This document shows positions 48,229-57,090 of a stretch of 64,000 nt of DNA, piece after piece. The number at the start of each line of letters is the position of its first letter. Positions within the stretch are counted from its first letter, which is position 1. The notes under the pieces were generated by a model, which did not search any database, was not told where the DNA came from, and was given only the letters and a program-made list of their open reading frames with translations. Source of the DNA: Anaerotruncus colihominis (GTDB lineage Bacteria > Bacillota > Clostridia > Oscillospirales > Ruminococcaceae); contig CP102255.1 in the NCBI GenBank assembly GCA_025146135.1, forward strand, positions 2,852,001-2,916,000. The letters run 5' to 3'. The translations under genes were made by a program, and so were the position numbers.

Positions 48229-50925
48229 TCAGCCCTCGAAAATGCGGTATACCGGATCGCTGCACCCCTGGGTGCAGTACCGGTCGGCCCAGTACATATA
48301 GTTGCGGGAGACGCCATCCTCCAGCGAAGCCTGCAAAATCTGCATAAACAGCGCCCGCGCCGGTTCATACCGCTGCTGGTAGAAGGCGTCCACCGCCCGG
48401 CGGTAAACCTCTGAATAGGACTGCTTGTGCTTGAGCAGCGAATAGGGATCGCCTTCGTAAAGGTCAAACAGCCGTTCCCTGCGGCCGCCCAGATCGGCTA
48501 ATCCGACATAACGGCTGCGATAGCCTTCGATCCGTTCAAATACCTGTCCTGTACAAATGATGTAGAGACTGCTGTCCCAGCACAGATCCATCATGCGGCG
48601 GGCGGTGTCCATCGCATCTGAAACAGCGGTGGGCGACATGCGCTGCTCATCTCCAATGATTCCGAGCAGCACCTCGCCCGAAACGATTGCCGCACGGATA
48701 TCCACGCGGCAATCGTCAGCCGCGTTCAGGGCGGATTGCGCCTCGCGAATCTGGATTGCGCAGCGCACGGCGTCCGCCGGCTCGCCGCTGAAAACGGCAT
48801 GGAAACCATCATGCCTGAAGTCATATACTGTTCCGCCGTTGGCGCTCACAAGCGGCGCGATCCGCTCAATCACCCGGTTGATCGCGGAGAACAAGGCGTC
48901 GGCCGTCTGCGGTGTCCCGTCCGGAAATATGAAACGAACCAGCAGAGTCGTCATATCGGCCTTGACAAAGGCCGTCTTGTCTATCTGCTCCAGTGATTGC
49001 GCGCCGATCAGCCGAAGCAGGTTTTCCGGCACAAACCGGAGAACCGTTTTGTTGACGCCCGCCAGGCTTGCCACCTGCCGCCTGATAACGCCTGTCATCG
49101 TGTTGAAGGCGCGCGACAGGTCCTCCACCTCGTCGCCGGAAAAGATCTCAGTATGTACAGCGTAGTTGCCCGCGCTTACCGCGTCAACCCCGCGCTTGAG
49201 CCTGCGCAGTCCGCGCACCACAAACCACTGCACGACAAGCAGCACCAGCAGCATCACCGCGCCGCCGACACTCAAAACAAGCGCAATATCGCGCAAAAAC
49301 ATATCGATCGTGCGCTGCATGCCGACCGCGCTGGAAGACACGCTCAGAAGCCTTCCCTCCGGCAGCCGGGCAAACAGATAGAACCGCTGGCCGAGCTGTT
49401 CATAGGTATCGACATAGACCACACCGCCCTCCGCGAGCGCGGCGACCTCCGGGACGCCTGCGGCAATCGCCGCCTGCTTATCCCTTAGAGGAAGGTACTG
49501 GAGCAAAACGCCCTCCATCCCGTGGGTACTTGAAAGCTCCACCCGCCAGCTTCCGTTCATCTCGCGCAGCAAATCATACCTCAGAGGCACCTCGGCAGAA
49601 CCGTTCCCCTCGTGCAGAACGCTGCCTTTTTCAAGTTCATCCCAAAGCGTCTGCCCCTGACCAGCCCGGATGCCGGCCTCGGCGGTCTGCGCGGCTGCAA
49701 GCAGCCGTTCGCGGTACTGCCAGGTCAGCATCTGCTCCAGGCTCTGTGAAAATACAAGCTGAATCAGCAGGCCGGTCATGGCGGCCATACTGAGCACAAT
49801 CGTAATCGTCTGTTTAAAGACGATCGATACGCGCATTTTCAAAAAGTCCACGTAAACGTCCCAAAGGAAAGTTGCCACAAGCAATACTCCAAGGGCGATT
49901 GCCGCGACCCAGAAAATTTGCAGGTTAAAGCCGCGCTGCCCGGTACTGCCCGTGTAATCCATATAACTGCTGCCGCCGGTATAAAATTCACCGCCCATAG
50001 GCGTGCGCACCACGCCCGCAATGCGCAGAGACGGATTGACCGATACCAGGTCGAATTGCCGCAGCCGCAGGCCGCTCTCCTCATAGACGACGGTTTCTCC
50101 CCGCGCGCAGGGATATGCGGTCATCTTCACCGGGTCCGCCAGATAGAGATCCCCGCTGGCCATATCCAGAAAAACGGCTGCGCCGTCTCCCTGCCGCCAG
50201 AAGCGGCCAGGCAGCAATCCGTCATCGATCGTGATTTCACGCGCGCTGTCCCCGGACAAAAGCGCCAGCCGCCCCGGGGCCGCCGCGATCGCGGTGCTGC
50301 TGTCCAGGGCCAGGAAGCCGGTGTAGCCGGTATCCGGATATTCCCCCACCTTGCGGGCCGTCTCAAAAGCGCCTTCCGCCGCCGTATACAGTTCGATCAC
50401 CTGCCGGCCGTCCGCGCCCCTGGTAAAGACTCCAAACAGGATTTCCCCGTCCGCCTCGCTCACAGAGGAAAACCGCACGCCGCCTGTGAGCGCCTGTTCG
50501 GCGCTCTGATCGCAGAAAAGCTCAAAGAGCCGCCCTGCATGTGTCCCGTTTGCATAAAAGGCGTCTATTGCGATAGAGGAAATTCGCTCGGTCAGAGGGT
50601 CGACAGCGGCGCTGGCCACCAACAGGGAGCCGGTTTCAGACGCATAAAGATCCATGACAAGCCGCTCCTGCTCGTCCTCCTCAAAGAGCGCCTTTTCCAG
50701 AAAACGCTGTCCGGTGTCGTCCACACCAATCAGCAGTAGCCTGCCGCCGGTATTTTGCAGGCAGTAGATATTACCCCTTGGGTCGAGGCAGACCGCGCCA
50801 AGCGACTGCCTGCGGCTGACAGTTTCCGGATTAAGCACCTGGATGATATATCCGCCGAAGATGCCCCAGGCAGCCGCTGCCGTCACAAGGAGAATCAGCA
50901 GATAGGACAGTATTTTTTTCGCCAC
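48229..50925 (-). CDS. Membrane protein with propeller-like sensor, HAMP and degenerate nucleotide cyclase domain
   Basis: An 898-aa protein. TM1 (~5-25), a beta-propeller-like external region (~40-325), TM2/TM3 (~330-350, ~375-395), an external segment, TM4 (~545-570), a HAMP-like linker (~570-630), and a class III cyclase fold (~660-810) followed by a TPR-like tail. Compared with active cyclases, the first metal aspartate (LFADI position) is replaced (LLVRFI), the second is kept (HDGFHAVF), and the transition-state Asn is Asp/Thr (DAMDTARRM). So it may bind nucleotides without catalysis. It sits between the MORN protein and the kinase-like protein. Confidence 0.78.
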   Translation of the reverse strand: MAKKILSYLLILLVTAAAAWGIFGGYIIQVLNPETVSRRQSLGAVCLDPRGNIYCLQNTGGRLLLIGVDDTGQRFLEKALFEEDEQERLVMDLYASETGSLLVASAAVDPLTERISSIAIDAFYANGTHAGRLFELFCDQSAEQALTGGVRFSSVSEADGEILFGVFTRGADGRQVIELYTAAEGAFETARKVGEYPDTGYTGFLALDSSTAIAAAPGRLALLSGDSAREITIDDGLLPGRFWRQGDGAAVFLDMASGDLYLADPVKMTAYPCARGETVVYEESGLRLRQFDLVSVNPSLRIAGVVRTPMGGEFYTGGSSYMDYTGSTGQRGFNLQIFWVAAIALGVLLVATFLWDVYVDFLKMRVSIVFKQTITIVLSMAAMTGLLIQLVFSQSLEQMLTWQYRERLLAAAQTAEAGIRAGQGQTLWDELEKGSVLHEGNGSAEVPLRYDLLREMNGSWRVELSSTHGMEGVLLQYLPLRDKQAAIAAGVPEVAALAEGGVVYVDTYEQLGQRFYLFARLPEGRLLSVSSSAVGMQRTIDMFLRDIALVLSVGGAVMLLVLLVVQWFVVRGLRRLKRGVDAVSAGNYAVHTEIFSGDEVEDLSRAFNTMTGVIRRQVASLAGVNKTVLRFVPENLLRLIGAQSLEQIDKTAFVKADMTTLLVRFIFPDGTPQTADALFSAINRVIERIAPLVSANGGTVYDFRHDGFHAVFSGEPADAVRCAIQIREAQSALNAADDCRVDIRAAIVSGEVLLGIIGDEQRMSPTAVSDAMDTARRMMDLCWDSSLYIICTGQVFERIEGYRSRYVGLADLGGRRERLFDLYEGDPYSLLKHKQSYSEVYRRAVDAFYQQRYEPARALFMQILQASLEDGVSRNYMYWADRYCTQGCSDPVYRIFEG

Positions 50926-50972
50926 GGCTGGCCGCGCCTCCTTTTCTCAGTGGTTTTCCCCCGGGACAATGG

Positions 50973-51719
50973 TCAATACCTGTATCGCGCGCGCAGTGCG
51001 CGCCCCCCCTTGCGCCGCCGCAGCCAGGTAACCAGACCGTAAAACAGCCGGGCAGGCGCGTTTTTGGCATTGTAAGCCTTCCATTCCTCCCGGCGGTCGC
51101 ACAGCGCGCGCCAAGCTGCATAGGCGGCTCCTACCGTCCGGTAGGTGCCTGTGCGCAGCGCATCGAGAAACTCCAGTTCGGCCCGCATGGAGCAAAACCT
51201 GCGCCCCAGCAGGCATTCGCTTAATTTCCCAAGCTCAAGCACAGCCGCATCCCCGCGCTGAAACCGTTCCGGCCGCGCCCGCATCTGCACCGATACACGG
51301 CGGCTGTCAAGCTCCACCAGAATATTTTCCTCGCACAGAAGGCTGTTTTGAAGTTCCAAAGGCAATTGGGAAAGGGCGATCGCCTGTAGGAACATCCGTT
51401 CCTCCAGCTCGCGCCGCAGCTCATGTGAAAGGCCGCGTTTGACGGCCGCGCGCAGCGGAGCGCCGCGCGCGGCGCGAAAGACCGCGGCGAAGCGGCCGTA
51501 GTCGGTGAATAGTTCCACCAGGCCGGGGCATCCTCGCTCGCGCGCTTCAAAAAAGAGCGGCAGCAGGCGCCTAACCGTCTCCGGGTCTCCATAGCGGTTG
51601 ACAAGCACCTCGGCGTGTTCCCGCGCCTCGATATCTACGGCGGTAAACGCCTCATAACCGCCGCCGGACTCCAGACGGTCGATCACCTTGTATTTTCCCC
51701 TGTTCGCCAGTGCCTCCAT
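50973..51719 (-). CDS. Degenerate protein-kinase-like protein
   Basis: A 248-aa protein. The N-terminus (KYKVIDRLESGGGYEAFTAV) resembles the glycine-rich loop of Ser/Thr kinases, and LQNSLLCEENILVELDSRRV has the spacing of a catalytic/magnesium region, but the HRD and DFG motifs are missing. It ends in a very basic tail (RLFYGLVTWLRRRKGGRALR). Probably a pseudokinase or scaffold in the sensory part of the eCIS cluster; the assignment is weak. Starts 47 nt before the cyclase-like gene. Confidence 0.5.
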   Translation of the reverse strand: MEALANRGKYKVIDRLESGGGYEAFTAVDIEAREHAEVLVNRYGDPETVRRLLPLFFEARERGCPGLVELFTDYGRFAAVFRAARGAPLRAAVKRGLSHELRRELEERMFLQAIALSQLPLELQNSLLCEENILVELDSRRVSVQMRARPERFQRGDAAVLELGKLSECLLGRRFCSMRAELEFLDALRTGTYRTVGAAYAAWRALCDRREEWKAYNAKNAPARLFYGLVTWLRRRKGGRALRARYRY

Positions 51720-51899
51720 CGCTGCTTCATCCCTTTAGAACCTGTATTCACATTCGCCGAGCGCCGTCCGGGCGGGTCTTTAGCCCTCGCTTTGCATTGA
51801 ATTTTCTTGCCGTACGACAGACCGCCTGCAAAAATTTTTCCTTCATCGGATGCAAGCCCCCTCGCCTGGCCGGCATCCTCCGGATGTGAATAAAGGTTC

Positions 51900-53684
51900 T
51901 TATTCTTCTACAATCACAAAGGTGCTCGCCGCCGCTTCCGGGTCGGCGGCGCTGCGCGCGACAATCTCAAATGTGCCGCACATATCCGGCGCCTGATAAA
52001 GCCCGTTCTGATCGACGCTGCCGCCGTCCAGATCCCGCAGCTCCCAAATCACCTGCTTATCCTCCGTGCCGGTGACAAGCGCCTTCAGGCGCAGGCGTTC
52101 GCGCACATGCACGCGCTGGACCTCCGGGAGCACCTGGATCGCCACACGGTCGTGGAGCTTGAGGCTATCCACATCCCGGCTGACCTTGGCGGCGAAATAC
52201 CGCACGCGCAGCACTGTGCCGGGCACCGTATCCTGGAGCCAGACGCCCACTTGGAAGGTCCCCTTTTCGGGATACAGGATAACGCCCGTCTCCACCTGCG
52301 GGACGGCGCGGTTGCCGTTCCTGGCGCGAAAGACCTCGCCGTTGCCGAAGAAAAGGCGGGGCTGGTCGTCCTCTGTGAATTCCACCGCAAGCTGGATGCT
52401 CACATTTCCTGGACCCAGGTTGTGGGGCACCTCGTCCGAATAATATCGCGCGTTCACGCGCATACCGCTGCTCATCGGGATCTCCACCACACCAGAGGAG
52501 GTGTCGTAATCGTATGCCTGCGCCGTTGGGATCCCAAACTGGAAATCGAGCGAGCCGGTCGAGCGGTTATAACTGACACCGACCTCCGGCTTCTGCCAGT
52601 ATTTGAGCGAACGCACCTGGCTGGCGACCTTCTCCAGCCCATATCCGCCCGCCGCGCCTCCCTCCTGCGGACGACGCAGCCTCTGCCCGAACGGCAGCGG
52701 CGTAACGCCGCTTATGATGCTCGACGAGCCGGCCGGTACAAGATCGAGCCGCGCCAGATAGATAGGCAGGTCGTTCTGCTCCAGGCGGCGCGCAAGCGTG
52801 TCACGCCGCGCCAGATACTGCTCCGCCTCCGTGCGGCCGGTGGCCAGATAGACGCTGTTGTCCAGCACTACCTGCACCTCGTCCTGCAAATCGCCCATCG
52901 AAAGCCGCAGCAACGCCTGACCGGAGGCCACCGGCACGGTCATGCGCATGAGCGGCGAAGCGCGCAGCTTCATCGCGCGGCGGTAAAGGCTTTTTTGCTC
53001 CAGCGCGTTTTCTGTGAATTCCAGATGGATCTCGCCGCTCCCTTCCTCCGGCACGCAGGCGTCCGACGGAAAATCGAGGGTGAAATGCAGCGGCAGGCTG
53101 CCGGCCTCCTTCATCACAATGCATTCGACGGCGAATTCCTCCCCGGCTGTCACACAGACCGGAAAGCCGAGCGCGATGCGCACCTCGTTCGCACTGTAGG
53201 CCAGACAGGTATGCGTCATGCCGGAAGCGTCGAAAATCGCTCCGATATCCGGCTCGCCTGTTTCGAGCGAAAGGGCGTAGCCTTCGACGAATTTGTTGTA
53301 CTGGATATTTTCACCGCTCTGTGCGCCGACCGCATTCACCTGTTCCGCAGCCTGTTCGCGGTACCGCAGGCAGACAAACGCCTCCCGCTTGCCGATGATT
53401 TCTTCAAAGCCGTCGAGCATCTGAAGTTTTTTGATCACTGGCGCGTCCACCACGATCTCGCGGCCCATGCAATCGAGCGCCAGCCCGCTCTCAAGCATCA
53501 GCGTCATGTCGTCGCTTTTGCTGACTGTCAGTCCGCAGACCACGCCAGGCCCGGCGATCGCCAGGTTGAGCAGACGCCGCTTGTCGTTGAGATATTTCTG
53601 TTCAAGCTCAAAATCCCGCACCGTCAGCAGCTTCCCATAAAAATAACGGTTGCGTTCAATCGGAAACAGACTCAGATTTGTCAT
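51900..53684 (-). CDS. eCIS baseplate-associated / fibre-like structural protein
   Basis: A 594-aa protein. N-terminal motif ERNRYFYGKLLTVRDFELEQ, which I associate with large proteins of contractile-system clusters, then several beta domains and a C-terminal Ig-like (Big_2-type) domain (VHVRERLRLKALVTGTEDKQ; GTFEIVARS). ATG 53684 with GGAGGGG 6 nt upstream lies within the end of the preceding gene, overlapping it by 29 nt. The Ig-like end suggests a surface-binding or fibre role. No enzymatic motif seen. Confidence 0.7.
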   Translation of the reverse strand: MTNLSLFPIERNRYFYGKLLTVRDFELEQKYLNDKRRLLNLAIAGPGVVCGLTVSKSDDMTLMLESGLALDCMGREIVVDAPVIKKLQMLDGFEEIIGKREAFVCLRYREQAAEQVNAVGAQSGENIQYNKFVEGYALSLETGEPDIGAIFDASGMTHTCLAYSANEVRIALGFPVCVTAGEEFAVECIVMKEAGSLPLHFTLDFPSDACVPEEGSGEIHLEFTENALEQKSLYRRAMKLRASPLMRMTVPVASGQALLRLSMGDLQDEVQVVLDNSVYLATGRTEAEQYLARRDTLARRLEQNDLPIYLARLDLVPAGSSSIISGVTPLPFGQRLRRPQEGGAAGGYGLEKVASQVRSLKYWQKPEVGVSYNRSTGSLDFQFGIPTAQAYDYDTSSGVVEIPMSSGMRVNARYYSDEVPHNLGPGNVSIQLAVEFTEDDQPRLFFGNGEVFRARNGNRAVPQVETGVILYPEKGTFQVGVWLQDTVPGTVLRVRYFAAKVSRDVDSLKLHDRVAIQVLPEVQRVHVRERLRLKALVTGTEDKQVIWELRDLDGGSVDQNGLYQAPDMCGTFEIVARSAADPEAAASTFVIVEE

Positions 53685-54780
53685 GGTCATCCCCTCCAAT
53701 CATGGTATCATACCGGATGGCCGCGCTCTCATCGATCGAGGCCGGCGCATATCCGCCGATCCCGGAGTTAATGCCGAGGTAGGTGTGCCAATCCAGATAA
53801 GTACTCTTACGAAGCAGGACCAGCTTCGCGGTTACATTAGCGGGCAGCGCCCGTTCCAGATGTTCCAGCAGGCGGTCGGCCTCGCCGGGACTTCGGAAAG
53901 CCGTCTCCTCCATCAGTAAAAAGAACTGATTGGGATTGGATCCGTAAAGCTGGCTGTAAAGCGCACGGTCGCGTCCCTTTTTAATCATGTCCTCCACCTG
54001 CCAGTGCTCCAGCAGGATCGGGTCGCTTTTGGTCCACAGCTTTACCAGCGCTCGGATGCCCCGGGGCGTCTGTGCCAGGCTTCCCGCGCGGACCGTCCGG
54101 AAAATCTCCTCCCGCAGCTGGCTGTCTTCAAGGCCCTGTACGTCGGCGTCCACCCAGGACGCAAGAAAGCGCAGCATCTCTCCCTGCGCCCGACCAACAT
54201 CAAACAGGCTGGCTGTGTGATAAATTGCCTCCTCCAAATCGAGCGACAGACTGTCAAAGATGCTTAAAAACCGCCAGACAAAACTTTCACGTCCGCCAAG
54301 ACGGTAGCAAGCGGGCAGATAGTCCGCCATATGATCCCCCTGATACTGCACGCGGACGGCGCGCACCATCAGCGGCGCGGATTCAGCAAAAACAAGCTCC
54401 AGACGCACCCATAGATACCGGCCCCGGCAGGAAAGCAGCAGATCTGCGCCCTCATACCGGTCCTCAAAGAGCGCGTCAAGCTCCTGCGCACGCCCCTCCC
54501 GCAGCAGCCGCTTTATCGGTACGCCGCCGGGGTCGGATACGTTTGAGGAGCAAACTCCCACCGAGATCAGCGTATTTTCAGGCAACTGCCCTTCCAGAGT
54601 CAGGCGGGTCCATTCAAAGTCGCGCTCCCGGCTGTCAAAAGCGGGGCTGTACCAGACGCCGCGCGACACACCGCCGCTGGCTGCGGGCGTGAGGCAGCCG
54701 CCGGCGATCTCCATTTTGTCACAGAAACCTGCGCGCCAGTGCGCTTCGCTGTTCATCGTGATAAAACTTCTGCGCTGCAT
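53656..54780 (-). CDS. Phage tail protein I / baseplate-type protein of eCIS
   Basis: A 374-aa protein with the tail-protein-I-like core (MADYLPACYRLGGRESFVWRFL as start of that region, then LASWVDADVQGLEDSQLREE and AQTPRGIRALVKLWT). In phage tails gpI links the baseplate to the fibres. ATG 54780 after GGGGGG. It lies downstream of the second baseplate J gene, separated from it by a MITE-like repeat, and upstream of the fibre-like gene. Confidence 0.82.
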   Translation of the reverse strand: MQRRSFITMNSEAHWRAGFCDKMEIAGGCLTPAASGGVSRGVWYSPAFDSRERDFEWTRLTLEGQLPENTLISVGVCSSNVSDPGGVPIKRLLREGRAQELDALFEDRYEGADLLLSCRGRYLWVRLELVFAESAPLMVRAVRVQYQGDHMADYLPACYRLGGRESFVWRFLSIFDSLSLDLEEAIYHTASLFDVGRAQGEMLRFLASWVDADVQGLEDSQLREEIFRTVRAGSLAQTPRGIRALVKLWTKSDPILLEHWQVEDMIKKGRDRALYSQLYGSNPNQFFLLMEETAFRSPGEADRLLEHLERALPANVTAKLVLLRKSTYLDWHTYLGINSGIGGYAPASIDESAAIRYDTMIGGDDHDKSESVSD

Positions 54781-54807
54781 TTTGTTCCCCCCGTTCATCC
54801 GGCCCGC

Positions 54808-54973
54808 TTAGGGACTGTTTGAAAAATCAAAATTCCCGTCTTTTTCTACAAACAGCGGCGGATGCTGTGTCAGAAAGCCTCGGAATCCGAAAGGATTCCT
54901 GCGTTTTTTGCCTTGCATTTTCCTGCTGCCTGCGAAAAATCCGGCAATTCCTCTATTTTCAAACAAGCCCTAA
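54808..54973. repeat. MITE-like element, copy C (complete)
   Basis: A 166-bp element with terminal inverted repeats: left TTAGGGACTGTTTGAAAAAT, right (reverse complement) TTAGGGCTTGTTTGAAAAT. It contains the internal hairpin GGAATCC-GAAA-GGATTCC. It is homologous to copies at 24198-24360 and 25749-25852. It lies inside the eCIS operon between two structural genes and supplies the TAG stop codon of the upstream baseplate gene. Confidence 0.85.
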
Positions 54974-57066
54974 CGTTCCGATACATATAGTTCCAATTTT
55001 TCCAGATAGGCGACGGCATGTTTTGGGATCAACACATCCCCCTGTTCACTGTGGCGGCACTGCGAGCCTTTATAGGTCAGAGCCGCACGCCGCACGCCGA
55101 TGACGCTTTCCGCCGCGCCCAGCACGCCCAACAGATCGTTGAGCAGCACCGGCGCGCCCGGCTCACATTCCCTAAAATAAAGCTCCAGACGTTCCTGCGC
55201 CTGGCGCGCCGTCTCCGCTTCCCCGCTTTTGGAGAGCACCTCCGCACGCACCAGGATGGGCACATAGACCGGCGCTGTGACAATGACACGTGTACAGACA
55301 GTACGGTACCGTTCCATCTGCGCCGCCACACAGTCCAAAAATCGCTGGTCCGGCAGCGGCCGCGGACGGCCGCTGTAGGGCGCGGCCACCAGTGTCAGCG
55401 TGTTCGGCTCCAACTGTGAAAAAAGATTTTCCGGCCGGTAATGTGGAATTGCCTTTACAAGGCCCACACGCCGGCCCGGCGTGCGGCGCGCAACTTGCTC
55501 ATAATCCCGCGCCGTGGCCGCGCGCGAATCACAGCGCCACTGCTCCCGCAGACGCGCCGCCGCATCCTCCGGCGTCTCGGCGTCCCGGCCCGGACGCACA
55601 TAAAAGGCGGCGCCGACCTGAGGCTGTTCATCTCCGCCGCGGCCTGGGGCCAACAGGGCCTGCCCGTGCGGCAATGCGCCCCGCGCGCCGTCCGTCAGCG
55701 CAAAGCCTGTCAAATAGACTGCTTCTTTACCGCCCTCCGGCGCAGCCCCATACAGGTTGTCTCCAAACAGCAGTCCGTCTCCATCCAGGGTGTAGACCCG
55801 GTCAAACGGGCCTGCCTGCTCCAGCGTATCGACATATGTCCAATCCTCGTAACGCACACTCCCATCCGCGAACGTGCGCGCGCACATCAGCCTGAGGCAG
55901 CCTGTCGCCGCTGTTTCCTCGCCGTCAAGCAGGTCTATTCGGCCGCCAGGCAGGCCGGTATGCGCGCGCCGCACGGCAAAATCCCGTTCCCGGCAGCACA
56001 GGCGGACATTGGGCGCGCCGTCCTGCGCCGCATCCTGCGCGGAAAAGCTGCAGCGCACGCCAGCGATCCCGTCCCGCACGGCCGGCTCCATTGCGGCGCT
56101 TACCAGACGCCAGCCGCGTCCATCGCGTACAAACAAATCCCGCTCACCGCTGGCAGCAAGACGCGTATACAGCTCAACCGAAGCCGTCTCGCCGCAGGAC
56201 ACTGTGAAATCACCGCTTTCAGCGCGCGTCTGCCGCTGTACCAGCCGGCCGCAGCCAGCGGCAATGCCCAGGATAGCGGGGTCCTCCTCGCAGCCTGGAT
56301 CTGTGATGCGCAGCCGCAGCCAACAAAATTTTGGCAGCCCCATGCCGGCGTCGGAGACTCCCAACGGCTCCTTCAGCCGCAGCGACAGACTGCCTGAGAA
56401 GGAAAGCGCGAAGGTTTCATCCCGCAGCACCTGTACCGGGACGGCGCGCGCGCCGTCCATCGCTTCGATCACAAAGATGCGCGGCGGCGGATCGTCCGGC
56501 CCGGCCGGACGGTTGCGGGGCGACGGATGGCGGTCGTCTATCTCCACCCACAGCTCAAGATCTGTTTTTGCCCCGGAAAAGGAGAAGCCGAGGTAAAGCG
56601 TCTCCTCACGCGTCAGCGTATAAAACACCTTCCACTGATTCAAAAGGCCCGTGATGTCGTCGGGCCGTTCGTTTCGCCCTGCATAGGCGGCGCACAGCCG
56701 CACATGCCCTGGATTCCAGGACTCCTCCAATTCAAAGACGACGCCGCCCGCTGAATAAAGGCGCTCGCCGCACGCGAACGGTTCCTGTATGCCCTTCCCG
56801 GCGGCAAGCAGATTGGCGCGCGTCTCCCGGACCGGCTCGGGCACGATCCCCATCAGCTTTAAAAACATCCGCAGATGATCGGCTGTGATCTGGTCCAGAT
56901 GGTACTGCTGCATCTGCTTATACCAGGCAAACAGCTCGATCAGAGTGATACCCGGATCGTGCTCATTAAAATCGGTCCATTCCGCACATAGCTGCGGAAT
57001 GCGCTTTTTTGCCTCGGTTACAATATCTTCAAACCTCTGGTCATCCAGAACCGGCAGGTTCAGCAA
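54970..57066 (-). CDS. Baseplate J-like protein 2 (Afp12-like)
   Basis: A 698-aa protein. N-terminal FNEHDPGITLIELFAWYKQM and C-terminal CDSRAATARDYEQVARRTPG are hallmarks of putative baseplate assembly proteins of the J/gp6-gp7 group. It should form part of the baseplate wedge with the 978-aa paralogue just upstream. The start is TTG at 57066 with GAGGTG upstream. Its last codons run into the end of a MITE-like repeat, so its C-terminus may be slightly altered. Confidence 0.88.
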   Translation of the reverse strand: MLNLPVLDDQRFEDIVTEAKKRIPQLCAEWTDFNEHDPGITLIELFAWYKQMQQYHLDQITADHLRMFLKLMGIVPEPVRETRANLLAAGKGIQEPFACGERLYSAGGVVFELEESWNPGHVRLCAAYAGRNERPDDITGLLNQWKVFYTLTREETLYLGFSFSGAKTDLELWVEIDDRHPSPRNRPAGPDDPPPRIFVIEAMDGARAVPVQVLRDETFALSFSGSLSLRLKEPLGVSDAGMGLPKFCWLRLRITDPGCEEDPAILGIAAGCGRLVQRQTRAESGDFTVSCGETASVELYTRLAASGERDLFVRDGRGWRLVSAAMEPAVRDGIAGVRCSFSAQDAAQDGAPNVRLCCRERDFAVRRAHTGLPGGRIDLLDGEETAATGCLRLMCARTFADGSVRYEDWTYVDTLEQAGPFDRVYTLDGDGLLFGDNLYGAAPEGGKEAVYLTGFALTDGARGALPHGQALLAPGRGGDEQPQVGAAFYVRPGRDAETPEDAAARLREQWRCDSRAATARDYEQVARRTPGRRVGLVKAIPHYRPENLFSQLEPNTLTLVAAPYSGRPRPLPDQRFLDCVAAQMERYRTVCTRVIVTAPVYVPILVRAEVLSKSGEAETARQAQERLELYFRECEPGAPVLLNDLLGVLGAAESVIGVRRAALTYKGSQCRHSEQGDVLIPKHAVAYLEKLELYVSER

Positions 57067-57090
57067 GCTCTTTCACCTCGTCTTTCCATA

